From Bacteroidota bacterium (GTDB taxonomy: Bacteria; Bacteroidota; Bacteroidia; Palsa-965), in assembly GCA_003153435.1 (NCBI GenBank), contig PLYR01000115.1, forward strand, positions 1 to 53,427: 53,427 nucleotides of DNA. The letters are read 5' to 3'. Shown here piece by piece: positions 19,628 to 28,282 of this stretch (the first letter of the stretch is position 1; each line of letters starts with the position of its first letter). The notes below the pieces were generated by a model. It saw only the letters and a list, made by a program, of their open reading frames with translations. It was not told the origin of the DNA and did not search any database. The translations under genes and the position numbers were made by a program.

Positions 19628-22272
19628 TGCTGATTTGGTATGTCTTCTTTATGCATCTCGAACTTGGCGTCTTCTTCCTTATATTTCATAATAGCATTGA
19701 GAGCATCAGGTACCACATCACTGCAAATGGTAATGAATGACCCTTCCACAGCATTCTTGATGGCATAGCTGATCGCTTCAGATTCAGTAGGAATAATTTT
19801 AAATGGGATCAACGGATCTTTAGATTTTATTCCCTGGACGATCAATGCGATAATCTGTTCTCCTGACCTGTTCCTCAAATTTTTATCCTGGCGAATTATG
19901 ATTTCATCAAACATTTCGGCTGCCAGTACTCCCAGACTGATGATATCTTCATCACGTCTGTCCCCAACTCCGGCAATAATGCCCACCTTGGGTCCTGAGT
20001 TAATTTTCTCAAGAAATTTCCCCAGAGCCTGAAAACCCGCAGCATTGTGTGCATAATCAACAATCACCTGAAATTTATTAAACTGAAACAAGTTCATTCT
20101 ACCGGGAGTCAGAGTAGGTGAAGGGATAAATGTCTCCAACGCAAGTCGTATATCTTCCGTTTTTACATTACTCAAAAAGCCAGCCAGAACTGCTGGCAGG
20201 ATATTCTGAATCATAAAAATAGCTTTTCCCGAAAAGGTCAGAGGAATATTGACAACCTTTTCAATCCTGATTTTCCAGGTACCTTTACAGATGCTGATAT
20301 ATCCTTCCTCAACAACAGCAGCGATTCCGCCAGCCTGACAATGACGACGGATTCTGGGATTGTGTTCTCCCATGCTAAAGAAAGCAACTTTGCAATCAAG
20401 CCCTTTTGCCATTCCATAAACCAGATCATCATCTGCATTTAGGATAGCATACCCATCAGGCAGAACACTTTCCGGAACTACTGCTTTTACGCGAGCAAGA
20501 TCCTCTAGTGTATGAATATCTTTCAATCCCAGGTGATCTTCCGCTACGTTTGTTACAATTCCGATATCGCAATTATGAAATCCCAGTCCGGCTCGTAATA
20601 TCCCTCCTCTGGCACACTCAAGGACAGCAAAATCCACCGTCGGGTCTCTGAGTACAAACTCGGCACTTACCGGTCCAGTGCAATCACCCTGTTCCATCAT
20701 TCGGTTCTGGATGTATATACCATCTGTCGTGGTAAATCCGACTTTATATCTTACGGTTTTCATAATGTGGGCAATCAGCCTGGTGGTAGTTGTTTTACCA
20801 TTCGTACCTGTGACTGCCACAATCGGAATCTTTACCGGGCTACCGGGAGGATACAACATATCAATCACTGGCTCAGCCACATTTCTTGGAAGGCCTTCCG
20901 TGGGTGCAATATGCATACGGAAACCTGGACCCGCATTCACTTCTAATACAGCTCCTCCGTTTTCATTAATTGGAGAGGTGAGGTCAGAAGCCATAATGTC
21001 AATCCCACAAATGTCAAGACCTATTATTCTCGAAATCCGCTCGGCCATGAAAATATTGTAAGGATGAACCATGTCAGTAACATCAGTTGCGGTGCCACCT
21101 GTGCTTAAATTAGCGGTCGCTTTCAGGTACATAACTTCACCTTTTTTCAAGACAGAGTTCAGTCCCAAACCTTTTTCTTCTAAAATATTCACTGTCATAT
21201 CGTCAACTTTTATGCTAGTCAATTCCTTTTCATGACCATATCCCCTTCTCGGGTCCTTGTTGACTTCCTCTATCAGCTCTAAAATTGTAAGTTTTCCATT
21301 GCCTGTTACCGCAGCAGGGGTCCTTCTTGCAGCGGCTACGAGTTTGTAATTAATAACAAGAAGCCGATAATCATAACCAGTAATGAATTTTTCAATGATT
21401 ACTGCGCGCGAGATCTTCTTTGCGGCTAGAAAACCTTCGTTCGCCTGCTCCAATGTTTTAATGTTGATTGTTGCTCCCCGACCATGGTTTCCATTGATAG
21501 GTTTAATAACTAATGGGAAGCCAAGACGTTTTACTGCAGCATCAATCTCTTTGTCAGAATAAATGATAATCCCTTTGGGGATAGGGATTGAAGCTGCTTC
21601 AAGCAAGTTTTTGGTTTCTTCCTTATCGCAAGCAAGCTCCACGGCGATGTTACTTGTAGTACTACTTACTGTAGCCTGAATCCTTTTTTGATTTACCCCA
21701 TAGCCCAACATTACCAAGGAATGGCGGTTTAACCGAATGTAAGGAATTCCTCTACTCATTGCTTCCTCCACAATAGAGCCCGTGCTAGGACCCAGTCTTT
21801 CTTCTTCCCTGAGTTCTCTCATCGTTTGAATATCTTCATCAAGCGAATAATCTGAACCGGCTATCAGCGCTTCAGCAATTCGGACGGCTGCTTTTGCTGC
21901 ATATATACCTACTTTTTCTTCCATGTAAGAAAAAACCACATGGTAATGCCCCTTTTCACCAGTTGTACGTGTTCTGCCAAAACCGGTATCCATACCGGCC
22001 AATGTTTGAATTTCTAATGCAATATGTTCAATGACATGACCTATCCATGTTCCCTCTTTAACCCTGTGGAAAAATCCACCCGTCTTATTTTCAGAGCATC
22101 GATGCTCAAGCATGGTTGGAAACATTTTCTCCAGTCGCTCTGAAAACCCTTCGATTTTGTTTGTTGGAAGCTCTTCATACTCACCAATGTTGAGCTTCAT
22201 CACGATAAGTTTATGTCTCCGTATAGACCAGTAATTCGGCCCTCTCATAGCCTTAATCTCCACAATATTCAT
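19624..22272 (-). CDS. cphA: Cyanophycin synthetase
   Basis: Makes multi-L-arginyl-poly-L-aspartate (cyanophycin), a nitrogen and carbon reserve granule, from Asp, Arg and ATP. The protein of about 882 aa has the CphA N-terminal signature AMRGPNYWSIRRHKLIVMKL. An ATP-grasp domain follows (about residues 215-480: FPLVIKPINGNHGRGATINI, DICGIDIMASDL). Then comes a Mur-ligase-like domain with P-loop VTGTNGKTTTTRL, NVAEDHLGL and VDYAHNAAGF. Both ligase domains look intact and the length is standard. The second Met (22270-22272) is preferred over the first because it matches the usual start. It is divergent from cphB. Confidence 0.95.
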   Translation of the reverse strand: MNIVEIKAMRGPNYWSIRRHKLIVMKLNIGEYEELPTNKIEGFSERLEKMFPTMLEHRCSENKTGGFFHRVKEGTWIGHVIEHIALEIQTLAGMDTGFGRTRTTGEKGHYHVVFSYMEEKVGIYAAKAAVRIAEALIAGSDYSLDEDIQTMRELREEERLGPSTGSIVEEAMSRGIPYIRLNRHSLVMLGYGVNQKRIQATVSSTTSNIAVELACDKEETKNLLEAASIPIPKGIIIYSDKEIDAAVKRLGFPLVIKPINGNHGRGATINIKTLEQANEGFLAAKKISRAVIIEKFITGYDYRLLVINYKLVAAARRTPAAVTGNGKLTILELIEEVNKDPRRGYGHEKELTSIKVDDMTVNILEEKGLGLNSVLKKGEVMYLKATANLSTGGTATDVTDMVHPYNIFMAERISRIIGLDICGIDIMASDLTSPINENGGAVLEVNAGPGFRMHIAPTEGLPRNVAEPVIDMLYPPGSPVKIPIVAVTGTNGKTTTTRLIAHIMKTVRYKVGFTTTDGIYIQNRMMEQGDCTGPVSAEFVLRDPTVDFAVLECARGGILRAGLGFHNCDIGIVTNVAEDHLGLKDIHTLEDLARVKAVVPESVLPDGYAILNADDDLVYGMAKGLDCKVAFFSMGEHNPRIRRHCQAGGIAAVVEEGYISICKGTWKIRIEKVVNIPLTFSGKAIFMIQNILPAVLAGFLSNVKTEDIRLALETFIPSPTLTPGRMNLFQFNKFQVIVDYAHNAAGFQALGKFLEKINSGPKVGIIAGVGDRRDEDIISLGVLAAEMFDEIIIRQDKNLRNRSGEQIIALIVQGIKSKDPLIPFKIIPTESEAISYAIKNAVEGSFITICSDVVPDALNAIMKYKEEDAKFEMHKEDIPNQH

Positions 22273-22385
22273 CATAGTAACAGGATTTTGTATGAATATA
22301 CGCTTAATTTACAAGAACCTCAGTGCATGTTCAAAATAATGTAATAATTGCACAAGAAGAGATTAAATCGTCCTTGTGTTTCTGT

Positions 22386-22393
22386 TAATTTTG
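22386..22393 (+). promoter_or_regulatory. Candidate -7 element (TAATTTTG) for cphB
   Basis: Exact match to TANNTTTG, 17 nt before the first ATG of cphB (23 nt before the second). No TTTG at the expected -33 distance was seen. Confidence 0.4.
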
Positions 22394-22410
22394 TTTCCGT
22401 ATCAAATTAG

Positions 22411-23292
22411 ATGATCATGAGTATCCCAAAAGGAAAATTGATTTCAATCGGCGGAAGTGAAGATAAAGGAACAGGCATAGAGCCTAATTTTAAGCAAAAG
22501 TCGAGTCTTAATTTTTTCGAATTCGGTATTCTAAAACGGATTCTTTCGGAAATGAAAGGACCTGACTCCAACGTAGAAGTTATAACGACAGCTTCTGTTA
22601 TTCCAGAAGAGGTTGGTGAAAATTACATTCAGGCTTTCGGTAAGCTTGGCTGTAGCAAAATTGGCGTCATTCATATCAAAAACAGAGAAGATGCTCTTTT
22701 GCCCGAGTATATTGAACGTATTCAAAAAGCAGATGGCGTGATGTTCACTGGAGGGAATCAACTGCGATTAAGTATGATTTTCGGAGGTACTGATTTTCTT
22801 AGAGTCCTTCAAACACGCTATCAGAATGAAAATTTTGTGATAGCAGGAACCAGCGCAGGTGCAATGGCGATGTCAAACACTATGATTTATCAGGGAAGCA
22901 GTACTGGTGCATTACTTAAAGGAGAGGTTAAAATCACCACCGGCCTGGCATTTATTAAGGATGTAATTATAGACTCCCACTTTGTGACCCGTGGAAGATT
23001 CGGGAGACTTGCGCAGGCTGTTGCGAGTAATCCGGCTTGTACTGGAATTGGACTGGGAGAAGATACCGGGGTTTTGATTAAGAACGGTAATGAAATGGAA
23101 GCCATCGGATCAGGACTTATTCTCATATTTGATGGCCACAACATCCGCTATTCTAACATTGCGGATCTACCAGAAGGCTCCCCAATTTCAATTGAAAACA
23201 TGATAGTACACGTGATGGCGAAGGGCAATTTCTATTATCTGGATGAGCGCAAATTTTATGGAGTCCTTCCACAGACACTCCCCGTAAAATAA
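22411..23292 (+). CDS. cphB: Cyanophycinase
   Basis: Serine exopeptidase of the S51 family that cuts cyanophycin into beta-Asp-Arg dipeptides. The 293-aa protein shows the nucleophile elbow AGTSAGAM with Ser148, the oxyanion-type loop FTGGNQLRL, and DSHFVTRGRFGRL with the His of the catalytic set. No signal peptide, so it acts on intracellular granules. An alternative ATG at 22417 gives MSIPKGKLISIGG and may be the real start. It is divergent from cphA (135 bp apart) and convergent with the isoaspartyl peptidase gene (13-nt gap). Confidence 0.95.
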   Translation: MIMSIPKGKLISIGGSEDKGTGIEPNFKQKSSLNFFEFGILKRILSEMKGPDSNVEVITTASVIPEEVGENYIQAFGKLGCSKIGVIHIKNREDALLPEYIERIQKADGVMFTGGNQLRLSMIFGGTDFLRVLQTRYQNENFVIAGTSAGAMAMSNTMIYQGSSTGALLKGEVKITTGLAFIKDVIIDSHFVTRGRFGRLAQAVASNPACTGIGLGEDTGVLIKNGNEMEAIGSGLILIFDGHNIRYSNIADLPEGSPISIENMIVHVMAKGNFYYLDERKFYGVLPQTLPVK

Positions 23293-23305
23293 TGCAAGAT
23301 CGGAT

Positions 23306-24247
23306 TTATACTCTGTAGATCTCTACCTGAAGTTCCTCTCCGGCTTTCTTTAACCCCCTGTACATTCCTTCCGAGTTGAAGGTCATTGCATGATTTCCAA
23401 GATAATCCAGCGCTATTAAGCCCCCCTCACCTCCCATTCTAACCAACTTTTTGTTCACGACCTCGTCACAGGCTTCTTGAAGAGATAAATTTTTATATTC
23501 CATCAGACAGGAAACATCATAAGCGACGACTGCTCTTATAAAATATTCTCCATGTCCTGTACATGAAACAGCGCAAGTACGGTTATTAGCATAAGTTCCA
23601 GCTCCAATAATAGGGGTATCTCCAACCCTTCCAAAACGCTTATTCGTCATTCCTCCGGTAGAGGTTCCTGCGGCAAGATTGCCACGAACATCTATCGCCA
23701 CTGCTCCCACTGTACCTGTTTTTTTCTTGCCGTGAGGAGCGGAGCTATGATCCAGCTGTGTGGCCGTAGTATCTCTGATTTCAAGAAGCTGATCATAACG
23801 CTGCTTTACAAAAAAATAATCTGATACCTCCATATCCAGATTCTGTAACCGCGCGAATTCAACGGCACCTGAACCACACAATAATACGTGTTCTGACTTG
23901 TCCATAATTGCCCTCGCCAATTTGATCGGATTCTTTACACCGCTCATCCCAGCTGCAGCTCCAGCCCTGAGGTCTATTCCGGACATGATTGAGGAGTCCA
24001 TCTCATTATTTCCGTCATGCGTAAAAACGCTACCCTTGCCGGCATTAAACAAAGGGTTGTCTTCCATTACAACGATGGACGCTTCCACTGCATCCAGGGC
24101 ATCACCTCCATTTTCCAAAATTTGATTACCTGCAATTAATGCTTCAGTGAGACCTTGCTTATAGGCTTTTTCAAGTTGTGCAGTCATGGAACTTTTCAGA
24201 ATAGTTCCAGCTCCACCGTGGATGACTAAGCTATATGAATTCTTCAT
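23306..24247 (-). CDS. iaaA: Isoaspartyl peptidase / L-asparaginase (Ntn hydrolase)
   Basis: Plant-type asparaginase that self-cleaves before a Thr nucleophile and hydrolyses beta-aspartyl dipeptides. Thr179 in [13 protein letters not shown] is at the same residue number as in E. coli Iaa[21 protein letters not shown] and GHGEYFIR are also conserved. The 313-aa length is normal. Next to cphA and cphB its natural job is to split beta-Asp-Arg released by cyanophycinase, completing reserve mobilisation (inference from context). Its ATG overlaps the stop of the upstream ACMSD gene (ATGA), so both are in one transcript. Confidence 0.93.
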   Translation of the reverse strand: MKNSYSLVIHGGAGTILKSSMTAQLEKAYKQGLTEALIAGNQILENGGDALDAVEASIVVMEDNPLFNAGKGSVFTHDGNNEMDSSIMSGIDLRAGAAAGMSGVKNPIKLARAIMDKSEHVLLCGSGAVEFARLQNLDMEVSDYFFVKQRYDQLLEIRDTTATQLDHSSAPHGKKKTGTVGAVAIDVRGNLAAGTSTGGMTNKRFGRVGDTPIIGAGTYANNRTCAVSCTGHGEYFIRAVVAYDVSCLMEYKNLSLQEACDEVVNKKLVRMGGEGGLIALDYLGNHAMTFNSEGMYRGLKKAGEELQVEIYRV

Positions 24248-25266
24248 CGTATATATTTTAGTTTATCAAGTGAAAGCCAGTCAAGGGCTGACCCATGAAG
24301 CAATTGTTCTTTTACACCCTGTGTGTAAGGCATGGAATGAATTAGATTACCCGGTGCAAGTTCACCCAATGGAAATGGGTAATCACTTCCAAGGGCGATT
24401 TTTTCTGCTCCTATTAATTTGACGATATAATCAAGCATAAGAGGTTCGTGTACGAGGCTATCAATCCAAAACTTACCGAGGTAATCCCTTGGATTAATGT
24501 TGTTATCTATAGCAACCAGATCTGGTCTGCAATGAAACCCATGTTCCAGGCGGCCTATTGTGGCAGGAAAGCTTCCTCCCCCATGAGCAAAAGCTACCTT
24601 CAATCCAGGAAAGCGGGAAAACACCCCGCCAAAGATCATGGAGGCTATGGCTCTGCACGTTTCTGCCGGCATTCCTACCAGCCAGGGTAACCAGTACTTC
24701 TGCATATCTTCCTGGCCCATCATTTCCCATGGATGAACAAAAACAGACATTCCGAGCTCTTGGCATGCTGCAAACACGATTTCAAACTGAGGTTCACTCA
24801 GATTGAGCTTATTAATATTGGATCCTATCTGAATGCCAGCAAGCCCAATTTTTTTGCAACGTTCCAACTCTTTAACAGCAAGATCTGAGCTTTGCATGGG
24901 TATTGTTCCAAGCCCGATAAACCGTTTTGGAAACCGTTCAACAATCCCTGCAATATGATCGTTTAAAAACATACTCAAGTCCAGACAATCATATGGCTTT
25001 GCCCAATAACTAAACATTACAGGAACAGTAGAGAGCACCTGGACATCCACATGTTGCTGGTCACTTTCGAGTATGCGCTGTTCTGGACTCCAGCAATTAC
25101 TCTCTATTTCCCTGAAGAATTTTCCGGTATCCTGCATCATCCTCGCACAACAAGGCTTATGGTGCTCAAGCGAAATGAACCCGCCATAACCAAATTTCTC
25201 CTTCCACTTCGGAATGTTTTCAGGCAGAATATGTGTATGAATGTCTATTGTCAGAATTCTGGACAT
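24244..25266 (-). CDS. 2-amino-3-carboxymuconate-6-semialdehyde decarboxylase (ACMSD-like amidohydrolase)
   Basis: Zinc-dependent non-hydrolytic amidohydrolase that decarboxylates ACMS in the kynurenine route. The 340-aa protein has the HxH metal motif at His10/His12 ([11 protein letters not shown]), a metal-binding His in [21 protein letters not shown] with another His, and the metal-binding Asp in [11 protein letters not shown]. The specific ACMSD call is supported by the 3-hydroxyanthranilate dioxygenase gene 33 nt upstream, whose product is this enzyme's substrate. Its TGA overlaps the iaaA start. Confidence 0.9.
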   Translation of the reverse strand: MSRILTIDIHTHILPENIPKWKEKFGYGGFISLEHHKPCCARMMQDTGKFFREIESNCWSPEQRILESDQQHVDVQVLSTVPVMFSYWAKPYDCLDLSMFLNDHIAGIVERFPKRFIGLGTIPMQSSDLAVKELERCKKIGLAGIQIGSNINKLNLSEPQFEIVFAACQELGMSVFVHPWEMMGQEDMQKYWLPWLVGMPAETCRAIASMIFGGVFSRFPGLKVAFAHGGGSFPATIGRLEHGFHCRPDLVAIDNNINPRDYLGKFWIDSLVHEPLMLDYIVKLIGAEKIALGSDYPFPLGELAPGNLIHSMPYTQGVKEQLLHGSALDWLSLDKLKYIR

Positions 25267-25299
25267 AGGAGGCGTAGACGATAATTTGAGTAAGCTTTA

Positions 25300-25842
25300 T
25301 CAGGTTGGTGAGGATATTTCGGCTGGTGCCACAGGAGGTTCCATCACAGTTCCGCATTTCTTGCAGGTCCTCAATTCAATGCTGCCATAAAATTCGGAAA
25401 ATGTTTCCTGGAACTGAGTCATGATGTTAGTGAGAGAAAAATATTTTTCGAAAATCTTATGGTTGCACTTTTCACAAAACCAGAGCAGGCCGTCTTTCTC
25501 GTCTACTTTTCTTTTCCGTTCCATTACTAAACCGATAGACTTGGGGCCACGTCGTGGATTATGGGGAACTTTTGGAGGGAGCAGAAAAATGTCGCCTGCA
25601 TGGATAGGCACTTCCACAGCCTTTCCTTCCTCTTGGATCTGGACAACGATATCTCCTTCGAGTTGGTAGAAGAATTCCTCACTTTCATTGTAGTGATAAT
25701 CCTTTCGGGAATTTGGTCCGCCAACAACCATTACAATAAACTCTGTGTTTTCATAAACAACCTTGTTGCCCACAGGAGGTTTCAAAAGGTGACGGTTCTC
25801 GTCAATCCATTTTTTGAAATTAAAGGGCCTTCGAATGCTCAT
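25300..25842 (-). CDS. 3-hydroxyanthranilate 3,4-dioxygenase
   Basis: Cupin enzyme that opens the ring of 3-hydroxyanthranilate to ACMS in tryptophan degradation. The 180-aa protein has the Fe(II) ligands His50, Glu56 (DYHYNESEEFFYQLEG) and His94 (VPHNPRRG). Like other bacterial members it carries a C-terminal rubredoxin-like iron site, Cys123, Cys126, Cys160 and Cys163. Catalytic Arg is likely in GGPNSRKDYH. It heads the run HAO-ACMSD-iaaA. Kynurenine monooxygenase and kynureninase are not in the window. Confidence 0.95.
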   Translation of the reverse strand: MSIRRPFNFKKWIDENRHLLKPPVGNKVVYENTEFIVMVVGGPNSRKDYHYNESEEFFYQLEGDIVVQIQEEGKAVEVPIHAGDIFLLPPKVPHNPRRGPKSIGLVMERKRKVDEKDGLLWFCEKCNHKIFEKYFSLTNIMTQFQETFSEFYGSIELRTCKKCGTVMEPPVAPAEISSPT

Positions 25843-25967
25843 AGTTCGCGATTTGAAATTTCCTCTAAGTTATAAATAGATTCCCTACATCGGATTATCG
25901 AGGTTTATTTTCTGTAAGGAACAATAATTTTCCGTAAGGCCCAGTTAATCATATACATCCCCTACTC

Positions 25968-26687
25968 ATGAAATCACGTGTTTTTATTCTTCTGGCCGGA
26001 TCTTTTGGCTATACAGGGGTCCAGGCACAACTTGATTACTCCCGCTTTTATGAGCATTACAAATCCTTTGAACAAAACAAAACGGTCACGCTTTACCTTA
26101 CCGGTTCTCATATCTATGGAAGATATAATAATGTTAATATGCTCCTTCTGGCAGCAAACTTGCCACAAATCGACCCTAATGCACAAGCAATCGGTTGCGG
26201 GGGAATGATTTCGCAGGACCGGTTGATTGCCGGAACAGATGTCGTTGTATTTCACAATATATTCAATGCCGGAAATTATCTACAAACCGGAGCCTTCAAC
26301 TATTTATTCGCCGGGTATAAGTTTTTTGATGGCAAGAAGTTTGAAGCAAGCATATTGACAGGCTTTGGTGTAGGCTTCATGAATGTGTTCCCGAAGCTTG
26401 TGGTTGGAACAAATGGCTCAGATCACACAACGGGTGCAACATCTTCTTATACACTGTACAATATCAGACCCCTGAGGGCCGGCATTTTTCTTTACAACGT
26501 TGCCTTATCCTATAGCTACCGCTTAAATCAACGTTTCTCTTTAGGCCTTCTGGCTGGGCTTGATTGCATGCCGGCATCCGCCTGGAACATGGCAAATAGT
26601 TCTGAATTCAGTGGCATTACCAAACTGCAGGAAGGGAATGTAAAAGGATATGTGAGCATCACAACAGGAATATGTATAGATCGATGA
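25968..26687 (+). CDS. Secreted, probable outer-membrane beta-barrel protein of unknown function
   Basis: 239-aa protein with a signal peptide ending near GVQAQ (residue 20). It contains short alternating strands (FNYLFAGYKFF, FEASILTGFGVGFMNVFPK, RAGIFLYNVALSYSYRLNQ, FSLGLLAGLDC), as in small outer-membrane barrels. No family is recognised. It is divergent from the HAO gene (about 125 bp) and 38 nt upstream of the SDR gene. Confidence 0.65.
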   Translation: MKSRVFILLAGSFGYTGVQAQLDYSRFYEHYKSFEQNKTVTLYLTGSHIYGRYNNVNMLLLAANLPQIDPNAQAIGCGGMISQDRLIAGTDVVVFHNIFNAGNYLQTGAFNYLFAGYKFFDGKKFEASILTGFGVGFMNVFPKLVVGTNGSDHTTGATSSYTLYNIRPLRAGIFLYNVALSYSYRLNQRFSLGLLAGLDCMPASAWNMANSSEFSGITKLQEGNVKGYVSITTGICIDR

Positions 26688-26713
26688 GGAGATGTTGCGG
26701 GAAGGATAATTAT

Positions 26714-26721
26714 TACCTTTG
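26714..26721 (+). promoter_or_regulatory. Candidate -7 element (TACCTTTG) for the SDR gene
   Basis: Exact match to TANNTTTG, only 4 nt before the SDR ATG, with a partial -33 (GTTG at 26694-26697) 16 nt upstream. If used, the mRNA would be leaderless or nearly so. Confidence 0.35.
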
Positions 26722-26725
26722 ATTC

Positions 26726-27514
26726 ATGAACCTTGACCTAAGTACTAAATCAGCCCTGGTTTGTGGAAGCACTCAGGGCATCGGAAAAGCAATAGCCTTG
26801 GAACTTGCTCAGATGGGGGCCAAAGTAATACTAGTAGCACGTAACGAGGAGAGTCTCCGATCTGTTAAGGCGGAACTCAACACATCTAAGGGACAGCAAC
26901 ATGATTTTATTGCGGCCGATTTTACTCGTCCGGAGGAGCTGCAAGATAAAATCAACCGTTATGTGATTCGTAACGGGGCAGTGAATATACTCATCAATAA
27001 TACCGGTGGCCCTCCTGGAGGCCCCATAGTCCTTGCCAAACCAGAGGAATTCAAACTGGCCTTTTCAAATCATCTGCTTTGTAATCACCTTTTAGTCCAA
27101 ACTCTTGTTGACGGAATGAGACGGAGCGGTTATGGAAGGATTATCAATATTATTTCCACCTCTGTCAAGCAACCTTTGCATGGATTAGGCGTTTCGAACA
27201 CTATAAGAGCTGCAGTTGCTAACTGGTCAAAGACCTTGTCCATCGAACTTGGACCTTTCGGCATTACCGTGAACAATGTGTTACCTGGAGCCACCAATAC
27301 CTCCCGGATTACATCCATTTTGGAAAACAAGGCAAGCAAATCTGGAAAATCTATTGATGAGGTAAAGAAAGAAATGCTCGCTGAAATTCCTGCAGGGCGG
27401 TTTGCAGAGGCTTCTGAAATCGCAAATGCAGTAGCCTTTCTGGCTTCCCCTGCGGCTGCTTATATCACCGGGATCAATATTCCAGTGGATGGAGGTCGGA
27501 CTGGGTGTCTCTAA
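26726..27514 (+). CDS. Atypical short-chain dehydrogenase/reductase lacking the usual YxxxK
   Basis: 262-aa Rossmann-fold protein. The nucleotide-binding motif is GSTQGIG (residues 14-20), then ILINNTGGPPGGP (the NNAG position reads NNTG) and a C-terminal AAYITGINIPVDGG. At the active site, the place where YxxxK is expected reads GLGVSNTIRAAVANW, so both catalytic Tyr and Lys appear to be replaced. This fits an SDR subgroup resembling beta-ketoacyl-ACP reductases but with a degenerate tetrad (family knowledge). Such genes often sit near kynurenine-pathway genes in Bacteroidetes (from memory). Whether it is an active reductase is uncertain. Confidence 0.85.
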   Translation: MNLDLSTKSALVCGSTQGIGKAIALELAQMGAKVILVARNEESLRSVKAELNTSKGQQHDFIAADFTRPEELQDKINRYVIRNGAVNILINNTGGPPGGPIVLAKPEEFKLAFSNHLLCNHLLVQTLVDGMRRSGYGRIINIISTSVKQPLHGLGVSNTIRAAVANWSKTLSIELGPFGITVNNVLPGATNTSRITSILENKASKSGKSIDEVKKEMLAEIPAGRFAEASEIANAVAFLASPAAAYITGINIPVDGGRTGCL

Positions 27515-27553
27515 AGAACTTGCTACGCTTTTAAGAAGTCTTTGAATTGACTT

Positions 27554-28255
27554 TTAATTTCCAATCAGCAATTTGAACCCTTTTCCATGAATGTTCAGGA
27601 TCTCCACAGAAGAATCCTCCTTCAGGTATTTTCTAAGCTTTGCTATATAAACATCCATACTCCTGGAATTGAAGTAACTATCGTCTTTCCAGATGCTGTT
27701 GAGGGCAAATGACCGATCGAGTACATCATTTGAATTCAAACAGAGCAGACGGAGAAGGTCTGCTTCTTTCGATGTGAGTTTTTCAGGCTTTCCATTGTGC
27801 TCGAGTACCTGACGGTTATAATCGAACTTATAGCTTCCGATATGGAATTCGTGTTGCGCGGAATTCGCAATGTTCAGGGTTCTGGTCCTTCTTAGGATTG
27901 CTTTTAGTCGCAGAAGCAACTCTTCCATGCTAAACGGCTTGGTAATATAATCATCTGCACCTACCGTAAAGCCTTCGATTGCATCTTCCCTCATGGATTT
28001 CGCAGTAAGGAATACAATCGGAACGTTCGCATCCAGTGTCCTGATTTCTTTTGCAAGTGTGAATCCGTCCTTCACAGGCATCATTACATCAAGCAAGCAA
28101 ATATCAAACTTTGACTTCCGGAATATATCAAACCCTTCTTTTCCGTTCGCTGCAAGACTAGTAAGGTAGCCTTTTGCGTCAAGATATTCTTTAAGGAGTG
28201 ATCCAAGGTTGCGGTCATCTTCTGCCAACAACACTTTAACTTTTTCTTCGGACAT
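27554..28255 (-). CDS. OmpR/PhoB-family response regulator
   Basis: 233-aa protein. Receiver domain (residues 1-120) with EDD at 12-14, phospho-acceptor Asp56 (CLLDVMMPVKDG), Thr in VFLTAKS and Lys in YITKPFS. A C-terminal winged-helix DNA-binding domain follows (LTSKEADLLRLLCLN, SRSMDVYIAKLRKYL). It lies 27 nt after the histidine kinase gene and is surely its partner. The genes it controls are unknown. Confidence 0.93.
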   Translation of the reverse strand: MSEEKVKVLLAEDDRNLGSLLKEYLDAKGYLTSLAANGKEGFDIFRKSKFDICLLDVMMPVKDGFTLAKEIRTLDANVPIVFLTAKSMREDAIEGFTVGADDYITKPFSMEELLLRLKAILRRTRTLNIANSAQHEFHIGSYKFDYNRQVLEHNGKPEKLTSKEADLLRLLCLNSNDVLDRSFALNSIWKDDSYFNSRSMDVYIAKLRKYLKEDSSVEILNIHGKGFKLLIGN

Positions 28256-28282
28256 AGGTCATCTATTCATGAAATGAACCCT

